From contig CP143430.1 in NCBI GenBank assembly GCA_039636795.1, forward strand, positions 3,162,001 to 3,226,000: a stretch of DNA of 64,000 nucleotides. Direction: 5' to 3'. Within the stretch, counting starts at the first letter, position 1; every line of letters begins with the position of its first letter. Below the pieces are notes generated by a model that ran no database searches, was not told the DNA's origin, and saw only the letters and a program-made list of their open reading frames with translations. Origin of the DNA: Micrococcaceae bacterium Sec5.1 (GTDB taxonomy: Bacteria; Actinomycetota; Actinomycetes; Actinomycetales; Micrococcaceae). A program made the position numbers and the translations under genes. This document shows, piece after piece, positions 14,646-23,446 of the stretch.

Positions 14646-17249
14646 TTACCCCGCCGCTTGCGCCGTCAGCGCCCGTAGCAGGTGGCTGCGCTGTTCGATG
14701 ATGATGCGGCGCAAAGCGCGGGGTGCATCGGCATGCTCATGCAGCCACCGGTCAGTCTTCACCAGCACTGGATGCGTGATCGGCTCCATCCCGGCGGCTA
14801 AGTCCTGGGCGCCGGGGTAGAGGCCCCTGACGATCCTGCCTGCGATTTCGATACTGCGCTCAGCCCAGACACGTTCCAGGCATTCAAAGTAGGGCTCGAT
14901 GTATGGGTCCAGGAGGTCTCTGGGCGCAATGGTGAAACCCGTGATTGTTGCACTGAGGATCTCGTTGGACAGGCCGGTGGTGTTGACTGCTGCGTCCCAT
15001 ACTCCAGCCTTTACGGAGGGGTCAGGGCGGGCTGAGGAGGCTACTGCGTGGCCTTCACGGCCGGAGGCCGTCTTGTCCGCCTCAAGTTCAGCATCCAGCT
15101 CGCGCTGCGTGGCTTGTCCATGGGCGGCGAGGGCCTGCCAGAAACTCCAGCGCAGTTCAGCATCAACGGCCAGGCCCTCAATAACGGTGCCGCCTTCCAA
15201 GATGCCCCGCAGCAGGGGGAGCTCGCTGTCGCCGTGCCTGGAAACATCGGCCAGGGTTCTGGCCCACGCAAGCTGGTGGTCGGATCCAGGGGCTGCGGAT
15301 TGCAATTGGGCGGCGGCGACTGCCAGGAAGTCCTTACGCGCGCCTTCCCGCATGACAGCGGGGACATAACGTTCAATAGCGGTGGCCGCATTGCCCAGCA
15401 CATTCAGGAGGACGCCGATGCCGGTTTCGGTGGCTGCGAATTGTTCGACGGCGGCAACGTACCGAACCGCTGGCGTAGCGCCATCCCGAGCCGAATCCCA
15501 CAGTGCGGTCCAGCACAGGGCACGTGCCATGGGGTCCTGGATGGTGCCCAGGGAACTGCGGACCGTGTGCTCCGAAATGACGTCCAGCCGCACCTTGGCG
15601 TAACTGAGGTCCTCATCGTTGACCAGCAGCAGGGCGGGCCGGGGCTTCCCTGCCAGTTCGGCCACCAGCGTGCTCGGGCCAGAGACGTCCAGCTCGATGC
15701 TCTCTCGCCGGACGAGGTGGCCGGAGGAATCGGGGTCATACAGGCCCAACCGGAGTCGGTGGGGCCGCAACTCCTGCCTGCCGGTCAGGGGGTCGGTTGC
15801 ATCCTGTTGGAGCGTCACGGTGCCCATGATCCCGTTGTCATCAACGATGTCCGCCGTGATCGTGGAAATGCCCGATGTCTGCAGCCACTGCCGCGCCCAG
15901 CCGGCAAGGTCCCTTCCCGACGCGAGGCTGAGCGCCTGCAGAAGGTCCTGTAGCGAGGTGTTGCCGAACTCGTGGCCCCGGAAGTACTGACGGGATCCGG
16001 CGATAAAGTCGTCAAAGCCTACGTAAGACACCAGTTGCTTCAGAACAGAGGCCCCTTTGGCATACGTGATTCCATCAAAGTTCTGCTTGGCCGCCTCGAG
16101 GTCCGGAATGTCGGCAACGATGGGGTGCGTGGTAGGCAGCTGGTCCTGTACATAGGCCCAGGCTTTGCGTTTACTGGCGAAATTCACCCATGCGGTATCC
16201 CAGTCAGTGGCACGGTCCACGCCGAGGGTCCCCATGTAGTCAGCAAAGGATTCCTTCAGCCAGAGGTCATCCCACCAGGTCATGGTGACGAGGTCGCCGA
16301 ACCACATGTGGGCCATCTCGTGCATCAGTGTGTTGGCACGGGCCTGGTACTGGGCGTCCGTTGCCCGCGAAGCGTAGACATACTTCTCGGTGAAGGTGAC
16401 CAGCCCGGGGTTTTCCATGGCGCCGAGGTTGTACTCGGGCACGAACGCCTGATCGTATTTGCCCCAAGGATAGGGGTAGTCGAAAAGTTCGTTGAAGAAC
16501 GCCAGCCCGCTCTTGGTCAGCCGGAAGAGTTCATCGGCATCGAACGACTCCGCCAAAGACGCGCGGCAGTAAAGGGCCAGTGGCACGTCAAGGCGGGTGC
16601 CGTCGTCGAGAGTTGCTCCCCAATGATCCGTCGCCTTGAAGTAGGGCCCGGCGAGGATCGTGGTGATGTAGGTGGACATCCGCTTGGTGGTGGCAAAGTC
16701 CCAGCAGCATGCTGCCGCATCATCCGCTAGAGGCGTTCGGGCGGTCTCCACGCCATTGGAGGCGACTTCCCAGCCTGCCGGAGCGATCACGTGGAAAGTG
16801 AATTCGCCTTTGAGATCGGGCTGCTCGAAGTTGGCGAAGACGCGGCGGCTGTCGGCCGGTTCGTACTGGGTGTAGAGGTAGCACTGGCCATCGGCGGGGT
16901 CGACAAAGCGGTGCATGCCCTCTCCGGAGCGGCTGTAGAGCGCTGTCCCGGTCACAGTGACGGTGTTTTCGGTGGCGAGGCCTTCCAGGATGATTCTGTC
17001 CCGGTCCACGGCACGGTCAACATCAAGCTCCTTGCCATTCAGCACCACGGACTTCACTCCGTCACTGATGAAATCCAGGAAGGTAGCTGAACCAGGCTTG
17101 GCTGAAAACCTGATGGTGCTGGTGCTCGGGTAGCCGGCGGTTGCGGGATCTGCCGCGTCGCGGACATCGAGGGTGACGTCGTAGCTGTGGGTGGTGATCA
17201 GGGCTGAACGTGTTGCGGCTTCGTCGCGCGAGAGATTGTGATTCGACAC
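14646..17249 (-). CDS. pepN: Aminopeptidase N
   Basis: An 867-residue M1 zinc metallopeptidase. It has the GAMENPG exopeptidase motif near residue 276 and the zinc site HEMAH (about 310-314) with the downstream glutamate in WLKESFADY. An N-terminal beta domain and a long helical ERAP1-like C-terminal domain complete the usual actinobacterial PepN architecture and length. It removes N-terminal residues from peptides in the cytoplasm. The start is GTG at 17249, four bases after the stop of the YeiH-type transporter, so the pair is probably one transcript with coupled translation. Confidence 0.95.
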   Translation of the reverse strand: MSNHNLSRDEAATRSALITTHSYDVTLDVRDAADPATAGYPSTSTIRFSAKPGSATFLDFISDGVKSVVLNGKELDVDRAVDRDRIILEGLATENTVTVTGTALYSRSGEGMHRFVDPADGQCYLYTQYEPADSRRVFANFEQPDLKGEFTFHVIAPAGWEVASNGVETARTPLADDAAACCWDFATTKRMSTYITTILAGPYFKATDHWGATLDDGTRLDVPLALYCRASLAESFDADELFRLTKSGLAFFNELFDYPYPWGKYDQAFVPEYNLGAMENPGLVTFTEKYVYASRATDAQYQARANTLMHEMAHMWFGDLVTMTWWDDLWLKESFADYMGTLGVDRATDWDTAWVNFASKRKAWAYVQDQLPTTHPIVADIPDLEAAKQNFDGITYAKGASVLKQLVSYVGFDDFIAGSRQYFRGHEFGNTSLQDLLQALSLASGRDLAGWARQWLQTSGISTITADIVDDNGIMGTVTLQQDATDPLTGRQELRPHRLRLGLYDPDSSGHLVRRESIELDVSGPSTLVAELAGKPRPALLLVNDEDLSYAKVRLDVISEHTVRSSLGTIQDPMARALCWTALWDSARDGATPAVRYVAAVEQFAATETGIGVLLNVLGNAATAIERYVPAVMREGARKDFLAVAAAQLQSAAPGSDHQLAWARTLADVSRHGDSELPLLRGILEGGTVIEGLAVDAELRWSFWQALAAHGQATQRELDAELEADKTASGREGHAVASSARPDPSVKAGVWDAAVNTTGLSNEILSATITGFTIAPRDLLDPYIEPYFECLERVWAERSIEIAGRIVRGLYPGAQDLAAGMEPITHPVLVKTDRWLHEHADAPRALRRIIIEQRSHLLRALTAQAAG

Positions 17250-17253
17250 ACAG

Positions 17254-18318
17254 CTATCTAATCATGATCCATACGGCGCCCAGGCCCAGCGTTGCGATCA
17301 GCAGCCACGATCCCAGTGCAACAGCAACGGCACGGCCACCGGTATGGACCAGGGTGCGCACCCGCACGGCGGAACCGAGCCCAAACAGGGCGGTCGCAAG
17401 CAGGATGTCCTGTACTCCGGCGGCGGCTTCCAGAGCTGCCGGTGGCGCCCACCCCAAGGTGCGGACGCCCACCATCGCGATGAAGCCGAGGACAAACAGA
17501 GGGACAATCGGCGGGAACCTGCCGTCGCCGTCGTGCTGTCCTGATTGACCTGGTACCCCATTGGACCGCCGCCGGACGTGCATCACCCGCTGGTGGAGCC
17601 CTGCCGCGGCCGCGATGGGCGCCAGAAGCACCACTCGCGTCAATTTAACGACGACGGCGACAGCCAGCGCCGCTGTCCCCGCAGTTTGGGCGGTGGCAAC
17701 CACTTGACCGACATCATGCACGGACGCACCGGTCCAGGCTCCGAATTGTTCCGGGTTCAAGCCCAAGGGGTGCATAAGGAGGGGGAGCACTCCAATGGCC
17801 AGAGTGCCGCACAATGTCACCAGCGCCACGGGAAGAACAGTGTCCTGATGCTTGACCCGGCGTACCGCTGCCATGGCACCGATGGCAGACGCACCACAAA
17901 TGGAAAACCCTGTGGCGATCAGGAGGGCCGCCTCGTCCGGAAGGCGCAGGATCTTCGCGAGTCCATATGTCCCGGCGAAACTCAGTACTACAACGGCCGC
18001 AATCAGAAGCAGTGACAACCACCCCAATCCCAGGACGTCGCCCATGCTCACTTTGAGTCCAAGCAGGACGATTCCGGCACGCATGAGGTGCTTCCCTGCG
18101 AAGTCCAGGCCTGGCCGGGCGCGCCCCGCCGCCCAGGCAGCAGTGCCCGGTATATTTGCAGAGAGCAGACCCAGTGCAACAGCAAGCGTCATGACGGGAA
18201 TGACCCCCAATGCCGGAAATACCGTGTGGACGGTAAAGGCGACCCCCGTTGCGGCAATACTCAGGACCAACCCCGGCCCCAGCCGGGACAGGTGGGGCGC
18301 AAGACTGTTCAAGGGCAT
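17254..18318 (-). CDS. YeiH-family (UPF0324) putative sulfate/anion exporter
   Basis: A 354-residue polytopic membrane protein with about ten helices. It carries family marks such as AGIVLLGLKVSMGDVLGLG, ATGFSICGASAIGAMA, WTGASVHDVGQVVATA and the C-terminal VLGFIAMVGVRTLG. The family is annotated as putative sulfate exporters, but the substrate is poorly known. ATG 18318 with GAGG upstream. It lies immediately upstream of pepN and is divergent from the ATP-grasp operon across 111 bp. Confidence 0.85.
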   Translation of the reverse strand: MPLNSLAPHLSRLGPGLVLSIAATGVAFTVHTVFPALGVIPVMTLAVALGLLSANIPGTAAWAAGRARPGLDFAGKHLMRAGIVLLGLKVSMGDVLGLGWLSLLLIAAVVVLSFAGTYGLAKILRLPDEAALLIATGFSICGASAIGAMAAVRRVKHQDTVLPVALVTLCGTLAIGVLPLLMHPLGLNPEQFGAWTGASVHDVGQVVATAQTAGTAALAVAVVVKLTRVVLLAPIAAAAGLHQRVMHVRRRSNGVPGQSGQHDGDGRFPPIVPLFVLGFIAMVGVRTLGWAPPAALEAAAGVQDILLATALFGLGSAVRVRTLVHTGGRAVAVALGSWLLIATLGLGAVWIMIR

Positions 18319-18429
18319 GCCTCAACCCTGCCGGATGGGGGCACCGAAAGGCGAACCGGGAGTCTCCGGAAACCGCGACACAATCAGTGCGAAATGCGCT
18401 TGACTCAAAAAGGTGATTGTCTAATTCCC

Positions 18430-19986
18430 ATGTCTGACCTATTTCAGGATTATTCCGAGGCCGCTGCGCGCAGCGGTGCCTACGACGAGATGTTCGCTCC
18501 CGGCCACGTCGCCAGAAAATCCTACGGTCAGGTCTCCGGTGCGCTGCGCGAACTTTCCCTGGCCGATGTCACCGCCCGCGCCGATTCCATGGCACGTACG
18601 TTCCTGGACCGCGGTGTGACGTTCGACTACGCGGGGGAGGAGCGGCCATTCCCGCTGGATATCGTCCCGCGCGTTATCCCCGCCGATGAGTGGGACGTCC
18701 TTGAGCGCGGCGTGGCGCAGCGGGTCAAGGCCCTTGAAGCATTCCTCAACGATGTGTATGGCCGGATGGCCGTGGTGGCTGATGGCGTCATTCCCCGGCA
18801 ACTCGTCACCACAAGCGCCCATTTCCACCGTGCGGTTCACGGCTTCGAGCCTTCCGGTGGTGTTCGCGTCCACGTCTCAGGCATCGACGTCGTCCGTGAT
18901 GCCGAAGGTACCTTCCGTGTCCTCGAGGACAACGTCCGGGTCCCCTCCGGCGTGAGCTACGTACTGGAGAACCGCCGTGCCATGGCAAAGGGCCTGCCCG
19001 AGGCATTTGGCCAACAACACATCCGGCCGGTGGAGGAGTACCCCCGCAGGCTCCTCTCAGCGCTGCGCAAGACCGCACCGGCCGGCGTCGACGATCCCAC
19101 GGTTGTGGTGCTCACACCTGGCGTGTTCAACAGCGCTTATTTTGAGCACACCCTCCTTGCCGGACTCATGGGCGTGGAATTGGTGGAAGGCCGGGACCTG
19201 ATCTGCCGCGGCAACCGTGTGTACATGCGGACCACAGCCGGCGAACAGCGCGTGGATGTCATCTATAAGCGAATCGACGACGACTTCCTGGATCCCCTGC
19301 AGTTCCGTTCCGATTCCATGCTTGGTTGCCCTGGCCTGGTCAACGCCGCCCGCGCTGGTGGCGTCACCATCGCCAACGCCGTTGGCAACGGCGTAGCCGA
19401 CGACAAGCTCGTGTACAGTTACGTGCCTGACCTGATCCGGTACTACCTTCACGAAGAGCCAATCATCGCCAACGTCGACACTTTCCGGCTTGAAGAAAAG
19501 GAAGCCAGGGAACATGTTCTGGACCGCTTGGAGGAGCTTGTGGTCAAGCCCGTCGATGGTTCGGGCGGCAAGGGCCTGGTCATCGGTCCGGATGCTTCCA
19601 AGGAAGAGCTTGACGCTTTGCGGAAGCGCGTGATTGCAGATCCGCGCGGCTGGATCGCACAGCCCGTTCTTCAGCTCTCCACTGTCCCCACGCTCTCCGG
19701 AGACAAATTCGGGCCGCGGCACGTGGACCTCCGCCCCTTTGCGGTCAACGACGGCGACGACGTCTGGGTCCTTCCCGGCGGCCTGACGCGTGTGGCGCTC
19801 AAGGAAGGTTCCCTGATTGTGAATTCCAGCCAGGGCGGTGGTTCCAAAGACACCTGGGTGTTGGCCAATTCGCCACAAATGCCTGCCGAGATCATTCCCC
19901 GCCAGTCCGTGACGGTGCGCGAGCAGGTTTCTGTGTGGCCCGTGGAAAGCAATTGGCGGGACCGCCAAACGGAGCAGCAGCAGTGA
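18430..19986 (+). CDS. Circularly permuted type-2 ATP-grasp protein
   Basis: A 518-residue protein of the CP_ATPgrasp (DUF404/DUF407) family. Recognisable blocks are GVTFDYAGEERPFPLDIVPR, FRVLEDNVRVPSGVSYVLENR, VVVLTPGVFNSAYFEH, VIYKRIDDDFLDP and KPVDGSGGKGLVIGP, the last an ATP-binding lysine/glycine loop. ATP-grasp enzymes form amide or peptide bonds through acyl-phosphates, and this class is thought to make or modify a small peptide, but no substrate is established. It is the first gene of the ATP-grasp / alpha-E / transglutaminase operon. The ATG at 18430 gives the family N-terminus; the ORF can be read back to 18088 through the divergent gene and promoter, which is not likely coding. Confidence 0.9.
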   Translation: MSDLFQDYSEAAARSGAYDEMFAPGHVARKSYGQVSGALRELSLADVTARADSMARTFLDRGVTFDYAGEERPFPLDIVPRVIPADEWDVLERGVAQRVKALEAFLNDVYGRMAVVADGVIPRQLVTTSAHFHRAVHGFEPSGGVRVHVSGIDVVRDAEGTFRVLEDNVRVPSGVSYVLENRRAMAKGLPEAFGQQHIRPVEEYPRRLLSALRKTAPAGVDDPTVVVLTPGVFNSAYFEHTLLAGLMGVELVEGRDLICRGNRVYMRTTAGEQRVDVIYKRIDDDFLDPLQFRSDSMLGCPGLVNAARAGGVTIANAVGNGVADDKLVYSYVPDLIRYYLHEEPIIANVDTFRLEEKEAREHVLDRLEELVVKPVDGSGGKGLVIGPDASKEELDALRKRVIADPRGWIAQPVLQLSTVPTLSGDKFGPRHVDLRPFAVNDGDDVWVLPGGLTRVALKEGSLIVNSSQGGGSKDTWVLANSPQMPAEIIPRQSVTVREQVSVWPVESNWRDRQTEQQQ

Positions 19987-20075
19987 GCCGCATCGCAGGC
20001 CTCAGCGGAATCCCTTCTCGATCAAACCCTGAACTTCGACAAGCACCACGCGAAGGAGGCGCAGTTTCATGCTGA
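19983..20075 (+). CDS. Possible 30-aa ORF bridging ATP-grasp and alpha-E genes
   Basis: GTG at 19983 overlaps the ATP-grasp stop (GTGA). GGAG is 8 bases upstream. The frame runs 30 codons (MSRIAGLSGIPSRSNPELRQ, then APREGGAVSC) and ends at TGA 20073-20075, overlapping the alpha-E start ATG at 20069. Both junctions are classic coupling arrangements. It has no recognised domain. It could be a translated small protein, a coupling device that carries ribosomes over the gap, or chance. Part of it contains CTTCG/CGAAG, which may be a decayed repeat. Confidence 0.35.
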   Translation: MSRIAGLSGIPSRSNPELRQAPREGGAVSC

Positions 20076-20995
20076 GCCGTATTGCCGAGTCACTTTTCTG
20101 GATCGGACGCTATGTGGAGCGGGCCGACGGCACTGCCAGGATCCTGGACGTGCACCTGGAGCGCTTGAACCACCTGCCCCTTGAGGAGCAACGCAGTGTG
20201 GCCCGCGAACTCCTCGCCGTGATGGGCGCGAAACCACAAAGCGAAGACTTCGGCCTGCCGGAGTTGCTGCATGCACTTGCCTATGACAAGCAGAGCGCAT
20301 CCTCCATCGCGGGCTCGCTTGGCGCCGCACGTGAGAACGCACGCAGGGCGCGGGAGACCGTCTCGCAGTCACTCTGGGAAAGCCTCAACACCACGTATTA
20401 CGGCCTCAGCCAGCATCGCAAGGACGTCGTGGGAACCTACCGTTTCTGCAACTGGGTCCTTGAGCGGACCGCCATGGTGCGCGGGCTGGCCGACACCACC
20501 GTCAGCCATGACGAGAGCTGGCTGTTTATGGTGCTCGGGCGTTCCCTTGAGCGTGCCGACATGACAGCCCGCATGCTGTCCACGCGGGATGTGCAGTCCG
20601 CGGGAATGTCGTGGGTGAACATGCTGCGCTGCGCCGGAGCCTATGAGTCCTTCATCCGGACCCGGAGGGCCGCATTTGGCGACCAGCACGCAGCCGAGTT
20701 CCTCCTTCTGGACCGTTTGTTCCCGCGCTCGATCGTCTACGCCCTGCGCGACGCGGACGAGTGCCTGGCAAAGCTGGATCCTTCAGCACAGCGGGTCGGC
20801 TTCATTAATGATGCGCGTCGGATTGTCGGGCAGGCCAGAACGTTCCTTGAGTTCCACCGGACGGATGACCTGATGTCCGAATTGCCAGAGCATATGGAAC
20901 GTGTGCAGAAGGCCGTGACCCAGGCTTCGGACGCGATTTCCCGTAAGTACTTCAATCAGGCTGATGAGCACGCCTGGGTGGGAGAAGTTTCATGA
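20069..20995 (+). CDS. Alpha-E domain-containing protein
   Basis: A 308-residue, almost all-helical protein of the alpha-E (DUF403) family: it opens with MLSRIAESLFWIGRYVERAD and has LGAARENARRARETVSQSLWE and MFMVLGRSLERADMTARML-type helices rich in Glu and Arg. The biochemical role is unknown, but the family is nearly always encoded beside circularly permuted ATP-grasp and transglutaminase genes. Start ATG has a strong AAGGAGG site at 20053-20059. The last four bases overlap the start of the transglutaminase gene (ATGA). Confidence 0.92.
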   Translation: MLSRIAESLFWIGRYVERADGTARILDVHLERLNHLPLEEQRSVARELLAVMGAKPQSEDFGLPELLHALAYDKQSASSIAGSLGAARENARRARETVSQSLWESLNTTYYGLSQHRKDVVGTYRFCNWVLERTAMVRGLADTTVSHDESWLFMVLGRSLERADMTARMLSTRDVQSAGMSWVNMLRCAGAYESFIRTRRAAFGDQHAAEFLLLDRLFPRSIVYALRDADECLAKLDPSAQRVGFINDARRIVGQARTFLEFHRTDDLMSELPEHMERVQKAVTQASDAISRKYFNQADEHAWVGEVS

Positions 20996-21843
20996 CCCGG
21001 CTGAGCATCGTCCACAAGACGGCGTACAAATACAACCGACGCGTGACGTTGTCCTACAACGAGGCGCGGATGACTCCGTTGACGGACGGCCAGCAGGTGG
21101 TCCTGGAGTCCTCGCTGAAGGTTTCACCCAACCAGGCCTCGGTCAGCACGTACCGCGACTACTGGGGCACGCGGGTCACCGCCTTCGATATGCAGATGCC
21201 CCACGAGAGCCTCGAAGTCCTTGCAACGGCCACGGTGGAAGTGCACCGGACCGAGCGCGTGGCAACCGAGGACGACATCGTGGGCTGGGACGTCATCGCC
21301 TCGGAGAAGATCCAGGACGAATTCAGCGATTGGCTGCCCCAGTCCCGCTTGAGCGGTCCGGGCGAGGAAGTCCTCGGCATCATCCCAGGGGTAGTCGACG
21401 GTAAGAACCCCCATGAGGCGGCCTTGGCGGTCTTTTCCTGGATGGCCGGCGAGATGACGTACATGAAGGGCACCACGGGTGTCACGACGAATGCCGAGCA
21501 GGCGTGGACCCAACGCCAGGGTGTCTGCCAGGACCTTGCCCATTTGGCCATTGGTGCATTGCGTAGCCGGGGCATTCCAGCGCGCTACGTTTCCGGATAC
21601 ATCCATCCGCGATCGTCCGCTGACATCGGCGAAATGGTTGCCGGGCAGTCCCACGCCTGGCTGGAGTGGTGGGACGGGGAGTGGCGCAGCTGGGATCCCA
21701 CCAACCATAAGCCTGCCGGCGACTACCACGTGACCGTGGCGAGGGGACGGGACTACCGGGATGTTCCGCCGCTGAAAGGTATTTTGTCCGGCGGCGGTGG
21801 CTCGGGCCTGTCCGTTTCCGTGGAGATCACCCGCCTCGCATAA
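20992..21843 (+). CDS. Transglutaminase-like cysteine protease/transferase
   Basis: A 283-residue protein. An N-terminal beta domain (about 1-90, typical of bacterial transglutaminase-like proteins) precedes the papain-like core with nucleophile Cys in QRQGVCQDLAHLA, the histidine of GQSHAWLEWW and Asp in WRSWDPTNHK. Members may act as proteases or peptide transferases. It has no signal peptide, so the protein is cytoplasmic. The ATGA overlap with the alpha-E gene and the strong terminator that follows mark it as the last gene of the operon. Confidence 0.92.
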   Translation: MTRLSIVHKTAYKYNRRVTLSYNEARMTPLTDGQQVVLESSLKVSPNQASVSTYRDYWGTRVTAFDMQMPHESLEVLATATVEVHRTERVATEDDIVGWDVIASEKIQDEFSDWLPQSRLSGPGEEVLGIIPGVVDGKNPHEAALAVFSWMAGEMTYMKGTTGVTTNAEQAWTQRQGVCQDLAHLAIGALRSRGIPARYVSGYIHPRSSADIGEMVAGQSHAWLEWWDGEWRSWDPTNHKPAGDYHVTVARGRDYRDVPPLKGILSGGGGSGLSVSVEITRLA

Positions 21844-21854
21844 GCAGTTTGCTT

Positions 21855-21896
21855 ACAGATATGGCCCCCAAGAAAGCACTTGGGGGCCATATCTGT
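21855..21896. terminator. Perfect 18-bp hairpin, bidirectional terminator
   Basis: Bases 21855-21872 pair perfectly with 21879-21896 around a 6-base loop (AAAGCA). It sits between the convergent transglutaminase and SDR genes. The GC-rich core has A/T-rich ends on both sides. Confidence 0.85.
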
Positions 21897-21919
21897 TCAC
21901 AAGTCGAGGATTTTTTGAT

Positions 21920-23371
21920 CTACCAGGGGGAGGGCTTGTAGTCCTTGAGGAACACTCCGTACTGGTCCTCGCCGTTCTCGCCCATCACGATGGGGTCATA
22001 CACGCGGGCAGCACCGTCCACCAGGTCCAAGGGCGCATGGAATCCTTCTTCCATGAGCCGCACCTTGGTGTAATGCGGACGTTCATCAGTGATCCAACCG
22101 GTGTCCACGGCAGTCATGAGGATGCCATCGGAATCCAACATTTCCTGGGCACTGGTTCGCGTCATCATGTTCAAGGCAGCTTTGGCCATGTTGGTGTGAG
22201 GATGCCCCGGACCCTTGTAGGCACGGGAGAACTGCCCCTCCATGGCCGAAACGTTCACGATGTACTTTCGCCTCGCCGTTGAGCGTTTCATGGCATCGCG
22301 GAGGCGGCTTACCAACAGGAACGGAGCTGTGACGTTGCACAGCTGCACTTCGAGCATTTCGAGCGGATCCACTTCGTCCACTACTTGCGTCCAGCTGTTG
22401 ATGGTGGCGAGGTCCGGCACCAGCCCGCCGGCATCGATAGCCGTTCCGGATTCAATCCGGGCCAAAGACGCCGAGCCGGTAGAGAGCGCCAGGGAAGTGA
22501 TCGCGTCTCCGGCGAGGACAGGATGTTCGGTGACGCTGCTGGCCAGGGCCAGTGGATGCTTGTCATGGGCGTGGCCGAACGTGACAAGCTCGGGTCCTCC
22601 GTTGGAAGCCTCCAATGCCGCCGGCAAGGGCTCGTCCTCGGCGTCAACCAAGGGTTTGTAGGCGTTACCGGTCCGCCGCACGGTTTGCGCGGCATTGTTG
22701 ATGATGATGTCCAGCGGACCGGCCTTGTTCAGGGAGTCCGTCAGGGCCATCACCTGGGCGGGATCACGGAGGTCAATGCCAACGATCCGCAAGCGGTGCA
22801 GCCAATCCGCGCTGTCTTCCATGGCCGCAAACCGACGTGCCGCGTCTTTGGGGAAGCGCGTTGTGATGGTGGTGTGGGCACCATCCCTGAGCAGGCGGAG
22901 CGCAATGTACATACCAATCTTGGCGCGGCCACCGGTCAACAGGGCATTGCGACCCGTGAGGTCCGTGCGGGCATCGCGTTTGCTGTGGCTGAACGCAGCG
23001 CACTCGGGGCACAGCTGGTGGTAGAACGCATCCACCTGGGTGTAGTGCTGCTTGCAGATGTAGCACGGGCGTGAACGGATCAGGTGACCCGCGACCTCGC
23101 CGGTCGCTGAAGGAGCGAGCTTGTTGCCACGGGTTTCGTCGTCAATGCGGTCCGGTGCAGCTGTTGCCGTGAGGGCAATGACTGCACGGTCCGCTTCCGC
23201 GATCAGATCCCGCTTGGTGACGCGGCGGTGCCGCTTGACGGCTTTGAACATTTTGCCCGTTGCGCGGCGGACCGCGACGTAGTCCGGGTGCTCCTCGTCA
23301 TAGACGTGGATTGTGGTCAGAACCTTGAGGCAGGCCTGGATCTCTTCAGGCGTCAGATCGGTGGAGCTCAT
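21920..23371 (-). CDS. SDR oxidoreductase with N-terminal extension and zinc-ribbon-like cysteines
   Basis: A 483-residue protein, about twice the usual SDR size. Residues 1-100 are a helical extension. A four-cysteine module (CYIC then CPEC, 14 residues between) follows near residue 105-125, then an SDR core with LLTGGRAKIGMYIAL (cofactor loop), IINNAAQT and VNVSAMEGQFSR. The YxxxK motif is missing: the lysine lies in HTNMAKAALNM, with Thr at the Tyr position. A Tyr in RAYKG is nearby and might substitute. Substrate unknown; a multi-domain or regulatory role is possible. Convergent with the transglutaminase gene. Confidence 0.8.
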   Translation of the reverse strand: MSSTDLTPEEIQACLKVLTTIHVYDEEHPDYVAVRRATGKMFKAVKRHRRVTKRDLIAEADRAVIALTATAAPDRIDDETRGNKLAPSATGEVAGHLIRSRPCYICKQHYTQVDAFYHQLCPECAAFSHSKRDARTDLTGRNALLTGGRAKIGMYIALRLLRDGAHTTITTRFPKDAARRFAAMEDSADWLHRLRIVGIDLRDPAQVMALTDSLNKAGPLDIIINNAAQTVRRTGNAYKPLVDAEDEPLPAALEASNGGPELVTFGHAHDKHPLALASSVTEHPVLAGDAITSLALSTGSASLARIESGTAIDAGGLVPDLATINSWTQVVDEVDPLEMLEVQLCNVTAPFLLVSRLRDAMKRSTARRKYIVNVSAMEGQFSRAYKGPGHPHTNMAKAALNMMTRTSAQEMLDSDGILMTAVDTGWITDERPHYTKVRLMEEGFHAPLDLVDGAARVYDPIVMGENGEDQYGVFLKDYKPSPW

Positions 23372-23446
23372 TGACCTGATTTTACAGCCTTGGGAGCCTG
23401 GGGCCTGCCTCGGGTTCTACCAGCGCAACCGGTGATGAAGGGGAGC

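Noticed and set aside
15048..15953. 301-codon ORF opposite pepN
   Set aside because: Antisense shadow of the long M1 peptidase gene.
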